The translations under genes were made by a program, and so were the position numbers. This document shows, piece by piece, positions 25,871-32,974 of a stretch of DNA of 32,974 nucleotides. The notes beneath the pieces were generated by a model that worked only from the letters and a program-made list of their open reading frames with translations, made no database searches and was not told the origin of the DNA. Origin of the DNA: Archaeoglobi archaeon (GTDB taxonomy: Archaea > Halobacteriota > Archaeoglobi > Archaeoglobales > Archaeoglobaceae); assembly GCA_029259455.1 (NCBI GenBank), contig JAPDIT010000079.1, positions 1 through 32,974 on the forward strand, given 5' to 3'. Positions within the stretch are counted from its first letter, which is position 1, and each line of letters opens with the position of its first letter.

Positions 25871-26835
25871 ACCGACCTCCTCATCAGCAGGTAAAGGAAG
25901 AACGGTCCACCGAGCATTGCCGTTATCGCTCCAATCGGCAACTCCCCGCTCGTTGAAATCCTCGCCACAACATCTATGACCGGCATGAACGCTGTGGAGA
26001 GGAGTATTGTGGATGGGAGCAGCTTCTGATGCTCCTCTCCAACCAGAATCCTCATCGTGTGAGGGACTATTATCCCAACAAAACCAATTACACCGCTGAT
26101 TGCCACGGTTGTTGATGTTAAGAGAGCCACAACAGCTATCAGAGACTTCCTGAATCTTTCAACGTTTATACCCACAGCCGCAGCGTGCTCATCACCCAGC
26201 AGCAGAGCGTTGAGGTTCCATGAAGTGAATAGAAGGTAAGCAAGCCCGGCGATTGTTATAGGCAATGCGAAAAGAACTTCCTCGAAGAAGGGGTTCGAGA
26301 AGCTTCCCATCAGCCAGAAAACAACCTTGTGCATGCTCTGAGCTGAGAAGTAAATCAGAACGGAAGTCAGACCGGAAAAGAAGCTCGCTATGGCAACACC
26401 AGCCAGAAGGATTGCATATGTCTGGTCGCGAAACTTGGATGATGAGCCTATCAGATAGACAACGTAGGCAGTAAGAAGGGCGGAGAAGAAGGCAAGTCCT
26501 ATTCTTGAGTAAATCGTCTCCATGGAGAGAGCTACTGACAAGGCAGCGCCTACACTCGCCCCGCTCGCCACGCCGAGAACGTATGGTTCTGCGAGAGGGT
26601 TTCTGAATAAGGCCTGCATTGCAGTACCTGATGCTGAAAGCGAGGCTCCTGCGATTATCGCCACCAAATATCTCGGCAGCCTGTAGTCGAGAACGATTTT
26701 CATCGCAGTTTCATCAGCATTTCCTGAAATAACGTCAAAAAGATAACCGTAACCCCCGCTACCAACTCCGAGAGAGAGAATCAAGGCCAGAATGTTGAGT
26801 GCCAGCAGGATTACTATAGCACTGCCGAATCTCAC
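25867..26835 (-). CDS. btuC: Cobalamin ABC transporter permease (FecCD family)
   Basis: RLPRYLVAIIAGASLSASGTAMQALFRNPLAEPYVLGVASGASVGAAL; GFVGIIVPHTMRILVGEEHQKLLPSTILLSTAFM. Confidence 0.9.
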   Translation of the reverse strand: MRFGSAIVILLALNILALILSLGVGSGGYGYLFDVISGNADETAMKIVLDYRLPRYLVAIIAGASLSASGTAMQALFRNPLAEPYVLGVASGASVGAALSVALSMETIYSRIGLAFFSALLTAYVVYLIGSSSKFRDQTYAILLAGVAIASFFSGLTSVLIYFSAQSMHKVVFWLMGSFSNPFFEEVLFALPITIAGLAYLLFTSWNLNALLLGDEHAAAVGINVERFRKSLIAVVALLTSTTVAISGVIGFVGIIVPHTMRILVGEEHQKLLPSTILLSTAFMPVIDVVARISTSGELPIGAITAMLGGPFFLYLLMRRSV

Positions 26836-26875
26836 GAAGTCAAATTAATTGGTCATTAGATAAACTTTTTCCGAA

Positions 26876-27535
26876 CTAAATTCTTCTTCCCCTCACCCTG
26901 TCAATGTCGAACTTTGCCTTCTCGCTGACATGCATTACTGCAAGTGTTCCGGCCATAACAGGATCGCTTATCACGACGTCAGCAACATCGGGAACACTGC
27001 CGAACATGCTGAGCGAGATAACCCTTATACCGCTCTTTTTCAGCTTCTTTACCTCCTCTGTTATCTTTCCGCCCATTATACCGCCTGCAAGCACAAGAAC
27101 CTCCGCCCTGTGAAGCCTTGAGACCGCCTTAACTGCTTCAGCAATCTCTTCCTCACCCACAATGGGCATGGTGTCAACGCTTATCCTTTCTCCCCTCAAA
27201 TTGTGTCTGTCCGCCTCGCTTATCGCGCCTATGGCTACCTGCGAAACTAAAGCTCCTCCACCCAAAATTATTACCCTCTTCCCGAAAACCCTCTCAAAGG
27301 GCTCCTCCTCCTCAACCTCTAAAATGTAATCAAACGCTTTAACCCTCTCAACGATTTTCTGGAAGTCCCCTCCTTCAATCTCGAAATAGATCAGAGCTTT
27401 TCCCTCATGTTCTCCGTGCTTTATCAGAAAGGTCTGGGCGAATGTGATGTTCCCTCCTTCCTCTGCTATTATCGTCGTCAGATCTCTCAACACTCCTATT
27501 TTGTTTTCCGCAATAATTCTTAGCCCCCTCAGCAT
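26876..27535 (-). CDS. ACT-domain regulatory protein (COG2061/DUF5612-like)
   Basis: N-terminal ACT domain (LRGLRIIAENKIGVLRDLTTIIAEEGGNITFAQTFL), then a conserved domain with GGGALVSQVAIGAISEADRHNLRGERISVDTMPIVGEEE. Confidence 0.75.
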   Translation of the reverse strand: MLRGLRIIAENKIGVLRDLTTIIAEEGGNITFAQTFLIKHGEHEGKALIYFEIEGGDFQKIVERVKAFDYILEVEEEEPFERVFGKRVIILGGGALVSQVAIGAISEADRHNLRGERISVDTMPIVGEEEIAEAVKAVSRLHRAEVLVLAGGIMGGKITEEVKKLKKSGIRVISLSMFGSVPDVADVVISDPVMAGTLAVMHVSEKAKFDIDRVRGRRI

Positions 27536-27789
27536 CAGAACTTCGCCCCTGTCAGCGTTTTAGTCTCACTCACACCATCGATTGCCCTTATCTTGTTGAC
27601 TACCACATCGCTGAGCTCCTCGAAGCTTTTCACAACAACCTTGGCGATCAGGTCGTATTCTCCGAAGAGGGGATAGAGCTCTTCAACTTCTTCAAGTGCT
27701 GCAAGAGCATCGTAAACCTTTCTTTCCTTGCCAGGTGAGACCTTTACAAGCACAAACCCAAGGGCCATGAATTGAGTAACCTCTGACAA
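27535..27789 (-). CDS. Stand-alone Lrp/AsnC ligand-binding (RAM) domain protein
   Basis: 84 aa: GFVLVKVSPGKERKVYDALAALEEVEELYPLFGEYDLIAKVVVKSFEEL; no HTH domain. Confidence 0.85.
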   Translation of the reverse strand: MSEVTQFMALGFVLVKVSPGKERKVYDALAALEEVEELYPLFGEYDLIAKVVVKSFEELSDVVVNKIRAIDGVSETKTLTGAKF

Positions 27790-27797
27790 TTTTAACT

Positions 27798-28262
27798 TTA
27801 TCCAAAGAAATGCTTCCAGATTTTATCCTTCAGATGATGAATGTTTTTCACAGCCTTCCCTTTTTCCCCAATCATTTCGCTTCCATTGCAGAGGGCCAAA
27901 CCAACTGCAATAGGGCTGTCTTTACCCTCTACGGTGACGTAAACAAAATCTCCTTCCTTTGTCCTCTCATCCACATAAACGATGCCCGGTTTCATCACAT
28001 CTGCACCGTTCATAATAAACTTCAGTGCCCCCTCGTCAACTGTGACCCTGTACTTCTCGGGCCTGAGCTTCATTACACCATAAACTGATAGATAGTATCT
28101 TCCTCCGTAGTTGATCAGCAGAGGCTCGTTGTCAGCCAGAATCACCTTGATGTTGCCGAAATTTACTTCATCCATATCTCCCTCAACTTCCACGCCAGCG
28201 GTCTCCTTAATCTCTGCTCTGACTTTTTTAGCTTCCTTTTTCCTGAGCCTTCTTCGTCGCAT
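27798..28262 (-). CDS. PUA-domain RNA-binding protein (COG2016, MCT-1/Tma20-like)
   Basis: VTVDEGALKFIMNGADVMKPGIVYVDERTKEGDFVYVTVEGKDSPIAVGLAL is a PUA domain. Confidence 0.8.
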   Translation of the reverse strand: MRRRRLRKKEAKKVRAEIKETAGVEVEGDMDEVNFGNIKVILADNEPLLINYGGRYYLSVYGVMKLRPEKYRVTVDEGALKFIMNGADVMKPGIVYVDERTKEGDFVYVTVEGKDSPIAVGLALCNGSEMIGEKGKAVKNIHHLKDKIWKHFFG

Positions 28263-28367
28263 GGTTCATTTTAGGGTTTACGTAAATAATAAACTTTAAC
28301 TCCAAGTACCAGTCCGAACAGTCTGCAAAAATCAAAAAATTTAAAGATGTAACTGCAAAGCAAGCAC

Positions 28368-29021
28368 ATGAACCTGATTTTTCTCGGCCCACCTGGAGCG
28401 GGTAAGGGTACGCAGGCAAAGAGAGTGGTTGAAAAATACGGTATTCCGCAGATTTCTACCGGTGATATGCTGAGAGAGGCTGTTGCCAAGGGTACAGAGT
28501 TGGGTAAAAAGGCCAAAGAGTACATGGATAAGGGAGAGCTTGTGCCGGATGAGGTAGTTATTGGAATAGTCAAGGAGAGACTTCAGCAGCCTGATTGCGA
28601 GAAGGGGTTCATTCTTGACGGATTTCCGAGAACTCTTGCTCAGGCAGAGGCTCTAGACGAGATATTAAAAGAGCTGAACAAGAAGATAGACGCTGTTATC
28701 AATGTCGCTGTTCCTGAAGAGGAGGTCGTGAAGAGAATCACCAACAGAAGAACGTGCAGAAACTGCGGAGCTATTTATCATCTTATATACGCCCCTCCCA
28801 AGGTGGACAACAAGTGCGACAAGTGCGGAGGAGAGCTTTACCAGAGGGACGATGACAAGGAGGAGACTGTGAGGGAGAGGTACAGAGTTTACAGGGAGAA
28901 CACGGAACCGCTCATTGACTATTACAGGAAGAAAGGCATACTCTATGACGTTGATGGAACAAAAGATATAGAAGGAGTCTGGAAGGAAATAGAGGTGATT
29001 CTTGAAAAAATTAAATCCTGA
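28368..29021 (+). CDS. adk: Adenylate kinase with zinc-binding lid
   Basis: [51 protein letters not shown]; lid CRNCGAIYH...[14 protein letters not shown]. Confidence 0.95.
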   Translation: MNLIFLGPPGAGKGTQAKRVVEKYGIPQISTGDMLREAVAKGTELGKKAKEYMDKGELVPDEVVIGIVKERLQQPDCEKGFILDGFPRTLAQAEALDEILKELNKKIDAVINVAVPEEEVVKRITNRRTCRNCGAIYHLIYAPPKVDNKCDKCGGELYQRDDDKEETVRERYRVYRENTEPLIDYYRKKGILYDVDGTKDIEGVWKEIEVILEKIKS

Positions 29022-29727
29022 TTCTTTTTTCCTTTATTTTGCCCTCAAGCCAGTCAGCGATAAAGTTTACGACTCTTTCGTCCTGTCTTAGGAAGTGGTC
29101 TCCCTCCCCAACCTCAACGAATGTCTTGGGCTCCTTTGCGAGATTGTAAAGGGTCATACCGCTCTCGAAAGGCACGATACTGTCAAGTTTACCATGCACG
29201 ATTAGTTTCTCAACATTGACATCTCCAATCCATTTTTTGGGCTCAATTTCGGAGAACTCCTTCAAAAAAGAGTTTCGAAAGTCTTCAAAGCTACCGATTC
29301 CATTCAGAATGTTTTTCATACGGGCGTTTTCGTAAATCATTTTCAGAACCTGATCGCTGAAGAGGTTTATGCAGCAAGGAGAGGAGACAACAATGAGCTT
29401 TTGAAGGTTTTTCATTTCAACTGCTGCTCTTACCGCAACAGCCCCACCCATGCTGTATCCGAGAACGCTAACCTCCTCAAAATTTTCTGCTATTGTCAAC
29501 AAATCCTCTACCCACGATTTGAGGCTGAAATGTCCATCACTCAGACCGGTTCCTGAAAAGTCAAAAATTACGGTCGGAAAACCACGTTTAGAAAATGAAT
29601 GAGCAAGATCTGTGTAACTCTTCTCAACCACTGAACCTGGCTCGTAGGGCAATCCGTGACAGACTAATAATGCCTTCTCTACCTGTATCCTCGCGAAGAT
29701 ACTACCAATCTTCTTATCTAGGTGCAT
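29011..29727 (-). CDS. Alpha/beta hydrolase
   Basis: [13 protein letters not shown]..., nucleophile elbow [34 protein letters not shown]. Confidence 0.85.
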   Translation of the reverse strand: MHLDKKIGSIFARIQVEKALLVCHGLPYEPGSVVEKSYTDLAHSFSKRGFPTVIFDFSGTGLSDGHFSLKSWVEDLLTIAENFEEVSVLGYSMGGAVAVRAAVEMKNLQKLIVVSSPCCINLFSDQVLKMIYENARMKNILNGIGSFEDFRNSFLKEFSEIEPKKWIGDVNVEKLIVHGKLDSIVPFESGMTLYNLAKEPKTFVEVGEGDHFLRQDERVVNFIADWLEGKIKEKRIRI

Positions 29728-30104
29728 TACCTCAATCCAACGAGCTTCTCCAGTTCTTCAAGATCTTTTTCAATTTTCTTTATTTCCTCTTTTTTGTTCT
29801 GGACGAGTTCCGAAACAATTTCTTTCAAGTCTCTAGTAAGCTTGTAGCATTTAAGCGGTCTACCCTTGCCCTTCTTCTTGATCTCCCTTTCTTTAACCCA
29901 GCCCCACTCTTTCAAGTCTTTCATTGCCAGACTTACTTCAGGCTGTCTGAGGTTTGCTGCCCTCTCTATGTCTCTTGAAACCGCTTCACCCGCTTTTGCA
30001 AGAAAGACTACTACTTTTGCTATATTTCTGTTCAGGCCAGTTTCTGATAGTAGCTGGACGATTCTCTCTTCTTTTTCAGTTAGCTCTTCAACCATATGGT
30101 TCAC
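29727..30104 (-). CDS. Winged-HTH transcriptional regulator with C-terminal coiled coil
   Basis: IVQLLSETGLNRNIAKVVVFLAKAGEAVSRDIERAANLRQPEVSLAMKDLKEWGWVKEREI; the gene adjoins the hydrolase gene. Confidence 0.8.
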   Translation of the reverse strand: MNHMVEELTEKEERIVQLLSETGLNRNIAKVVVFLAKAGEAVSRDIERAANLRQPEVSLAMKDLKEWGWVKEREIKKKGKGRPLKCYKLTRDLKEIVSELVQNKKEEIKKIEKDLEELEKLVGLR

Positions 30105-30280
30105 CCCCAGTTACAGTTAGTGTTACATTTTTTACTTATACTAAGGACTATATAAATTTTTTTGCATTTAGGTATTTATCTAATATCCAATCGCTATTTT
30201 GTTAGATAAATCATTAAAGGGAAATATTATAAAGCCAATAACTCACTAACGTCCTGATAAAAAAGGAGCACTTTAGACAA

Positions 30281-30305
30281 TCCCAGAACTCGTACGAATT
30301 CGGGA
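30281..30305. promoter_or_regulatory. Candidate operator palindrome upstream of the degraded acyl-CoA dehydrogenase
   Basis: TCCCaGAACTCGTACGAATTCGGGA: CGTACG core with near-symmetric arms (one bulge, one mismatch). Confidence 0.4.
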
Positions 30306-30404
30306 GAAGTTTTAGCATGCAGTTTTAAATACTATCTTTGAAATTCAGTCAAAAAGGAAAAATTAACAAACTATAGTTAAGAAAATGCTCAGAGGTGTTG
30401 CAAG

Positions 30405-31443
30405 ATGCTTGAAAACAACGCCCTTCTGACTGAGGAGGAGATAAAAATAAGGGAGGAAGCTAAGGAGCTTGTTAATGCTATTGATCCCGAACTTTTGAGG
30501 AAAATGGACAGAGATGAGGTTGATATCCCCTTCGAATTTCTGGAGGAAGCGGCGAAGAGAGAAATGCTTGGATTGAGGTTCCCTGAAGAGTACGGCGGGA
30601 GGGGGCTGAGCTGGACTGCTGAGAGTGTGGCTGTTGAGGAAGTTGGAGTCTTGGGGAACGGAATTGGATGCAGCTACGCGATGGTGAGCATTGTTGGAGA
30701 AGCCATATACCGCTTCGGGGCGCGAAGAGGTCCATCGCCGGAGGAAAGGTGGCAGACTTCTACCTGATTTACGCCAGAACTGATCCGAATGCTCCCGGAC
30801 ATAAAGCCCTTACCGCTTCTCTGGTTGAGAGGGATATGGGTGTTGAGATCGAAGAGATCTACAACCTGCTCGGATTCAGGGGGGATGGGGACGGCAAGGA
30901 TAGTCTTCAAGGATGTCGAAGTGCCAGATGAGTACAGAGTTAGTGAGGTTAATGGGGCGAGAGAGGTTTTCAACAGGATGATGATTCCAGAAAGGCTAAC
31001 TTCAGCTGCTGGTGCGCTCGGCACTGCGAGGGCAGCTCTGGAAGTTGCCGTAAAGTATTCCGACAAGAGAAAGGCCTTCGGCAGGAAAATTAGGGAGTTT
31101 CAGGGAGTTAACCTCATGGTGGCTGAGGCGATAACGAAGCTTGACGCAGTAGGGCATTAACATACAACGCCGCGAGGGCCGTAGACTTATACGATGCTGG
31201 GAAAGGGCCCAATCCAAGAAGGTTGGTGAGCGAGGCGAAGTACTTTGCAACGGATGTTGGATGGGATGTGGTCAATAAAGCGATGCAGATTCTTGGCGGG
31301 ATAGGCTACACCCAAGTTTACCCGGTTGAAAGGATGCTTAGGGACATGAGACCTACAAGATGATTAGGCTGCCGTCAAAAGACAGGGATATGGAGAAGGA
31401 CGCAATGGACTGGTACAAGGAGTGGGAGAAAGTTTACGAGTAA
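30405..31443 (+). pseudogene. Acyl-CoA dehydrogenase pseudogene (several frameshifts and at least one internal deletion)
   Basis: Homologous segments lie in successive frames: 30405-30767 (N-terminal), ~30735-30880 in another frame ([48 protein letters not shown]), ~30880-31150 ([73 protein letters not shown]) and 31154 onward ([66 protein letters not shown]). The region after YRFGA appears deleted. Confidence 0.9.
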
Positions 31444-31461
31444 ATTTTTTATTTTTCCTTC

Positions 31462-32544
31462 TCAAAGCAATCTCCTCGGTATTAACCCCTGCATGAGCAT
31501 ACAGTCCGCAATAACCAGCGCGACCATTGCCTCAACAACTGGCACAGCCCTGGGAACTATACAGGGATCGTGCCTACCTTTCACGCTTATCTCCACCTCC
31601 TCCATTCTCTCGTAGTCAACTGTTCTCTGCGTCTTTGAGATGGACGGTGTGGGTTTTATCGCAGCTCTAAGAACTATATCCTCTCCATTGGAAATTCCTC
31701 CCAGAATTCCACCTGCGTTGTTTGTTAAAAAGGCTATTCTACCGTCCCTCAAAACCAGAGGGTCGTTGTTCTCACTCCCTCTCCTTCTTGCAGCCTCGAA
31801 GCCAGCTCCAATCTCCACACCCTTTACCGCCGGAATGCCCATGACCGCATATGCAAGATACGCATCGAGTTTGCCAAAGACTGGTTCTCCCAAACCGGCG
31901 GGGGCATTTTTGACTACAACCTCAACAACACCCCCAACGCTATCCCCTTCACCCATTGCATCCTTTAACCTCTTCTCAGCCTCTTTCTCTGCCTCTTTGT
32001 CCGGCATCCTTAGGGGGCTCTTCTCTGCTTTTTCAAAAGCCTCTTCTGGGTCGTTTATCCTGCATTCAACACCTGCAATTTCCTTGGCATATCCCAACAC
32101 CTTGACACCGTACCTCTTCAGTAGCAATTTCGCCATCGCCCCGGCAGCGACCCTTGCTGCGGTCTCCCTTGCCGAAGCTCTCCCTCCACCCCTCCAGTCC
32201 CTTATCCCAAACTTTGCCCAGTAGGTGTAATCAGCATGTCCGGGCCTGAAAACAGTCTTCAACTCTTCATACGCTTTCGAGTCAACATCAGTGTTCCATA
32301 TAAGCATTGAAATCGGAGTGCCAGTCGTTAGGCCTTCAAAAACTCCCGAAAGAATCTCCACCCTGTCAACTTCTTTCCTCTTCGAGGCATACTTCCCCCC
32401 TGGCCTCCTTCTTTCCATCTCTTTTCGAATGAAATCTTCGTCAACTTCAAGTCCGGAGGGGAAGTTATCAACTACACACCCAACAGCCTTCCCGTGACTC
32501 TCCCCCCAAGTCGTGACCCTTAAGAAAAATCCGAAGGTGTTCAT
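31462..32544 (-). CDS. aroC: Chorismate synthase
   Basis: [100 protein letters not shown]. Confidence 0.95.
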   Translation of the reverse strand: MNTFGFFLRVTTWGESHGKAVGCVVDNFPSGLEVDEDFIRKEMERRRPGGKYASKRKEVDRVEILSGVFEGLTTGTPISMLIWNTDVDSKAYEELKTVFRPGHADYTYWAKFGIRDWRGGGRASARETAARVAAGAMAKLLLKRYGVKVLGYAKEIAGVECRINDPEEAFEKAEKSPLRMPDKEAEKEAEKRLKDAMGEGDSVGGVVEVVVKNAPAGLGEPVFGKLDAYLAYAVMGIPAVKGVEIGAGFEAARRRGSENNDPLVLRDGRIAFLTNNAGGILGGISNGEDIVLRAAIKPTPSISKTQRTVDYERMEEVEISVKGRHDPCIVPRAVPVVEAMVALVIADCMLMQGLIPRRLL

Positions 32545-32732
32545 TCTCCTTCTCTATCAGCTATAAGCTTTCCACCAACACCTACATTCTCTGCCGGAGG
32601 TTCGTGCAGCAGAATAGTTATCGCACTCTTATCCATACCGTAGATTTCTGCACACACCTCTGTGAGCTTTTCCACGAACTTTCTCTTCTTCTCAACATCA
32701 AGTTTCGGTCCGTAAACTATCAGGACTGGCAT
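32541..32732 (-). CDS. 4-oxalocrotonate tautomerase family protein
   Basis: The internal Met at 32732 gives [44 protein letters not shown], with the catalytic Pro directly after Met. Confidence 0.8.
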   Translation of the reverse strand: MPVLIVYGPKLDVEKKRKFVEKLTEVCAEIYGMDKSAITILLHEPPAENVGVGGKLIADREGE

Positions 32733-32809
32733 AGAATTCGTTATACCGGAATAATATAAGAGTTGCTGTTGATTCTGTACGCTGTAGTATCCCACCTATG
32801 TTGGAACCC

Positions 32810-32974
32810 TTACACCTCCTTCCTTTTTAGCATAAAGTAGATGCAGACCAGCATTTTCCTTGCTGTGGCTACAATAGCTATGTTATGTCCCCTCCTCCTC
32901 TTTATTCTGAGATAGAAGGAGCGGAGGTAGTCGTCATGCCTTATTGCCACATTTGCACACTGGATGAGGATCCA
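32810..32974 (-). mobile_element. C-terminal fragment of an IS110/IS116/IS902-type transposase, truncated by the window edge
   Basis: Complement reads open from base 32974: WILIQCANVAIRHDDYLRSFYLRIKRRRGHNIAIVATARKMLVCIYFMLKRKEV*. The ANVAIR...LRSFY.R...G...AIVA.ARK.L..IY.ML pattern is typical of Transposase_20 C-termini. Missing from the ORF track because the start lies outside the window. Confidence 0.8.

Noticed and set aside
30361-30385. TTAACAAACTATAGTTAAG palindrome-like sequence near the pseudogene start
   Set aside because: Short AT-rich symmetry around CTATAG that could arise by chance. Not reported separately from the stronger palindrome at 30281-30305.
1-32974. CRISPR arrays, tRNA or rRNA genes
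   Set aside because: No regularly spaced direct repeats, tRNA cloverleaf or rRNA-like sequence was noticed on reading. A tool scan was not possible.

Overview
This is an archaeal window that looks like Archaeoglobus: TATA-box, often leaderless genes, PGF-CTERM surface proteins, and a fused UPF0200/UPF0201 gene. It is gene-dense and has a transposase fragment at each edge. From left to right: a hotdog thioesterase; phosphopantothenate synthetase, a HAD phosphatase and pyrF; two moeA paralogs, the second fused to a periplasmic-binding-like domain; a corrinoid methyl-transfer locus; a complete branched-chain-amino-acid-type ABC transporter; UPF0200/0201 and DUF98 genes; a cobamide acquisition operon; ACT, Lrp-ligand and PUA small proteins; adk; a hydrolase and a regulator; a degraded acyl-CoA dehydrogenase; aroC and a 4-OT tautomerase. 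Two parts deserve most attention. (1) The methyl-transfer locus holds a fused corrinoid-protein/UroD methyltransferase, a very divergent group II chaperonin with altered ATPase motifs, an uncharacterised 180-aa protein and a RamA-like reductive activator with an extra Cys/His-rich tail. (2) The btuF/C/D + cbiZ operon includes two secreted DUF4430 proteins. One of these joins a DUF4430 domain to alpha/alpha-barrel prenyltransferase-like repeats and a PGF-CTERM anchor, the same domain combination as animal transcobalamin/intrinsic factor. All calls were made by eye from the sequence and the supplied ORFs, with no database search.
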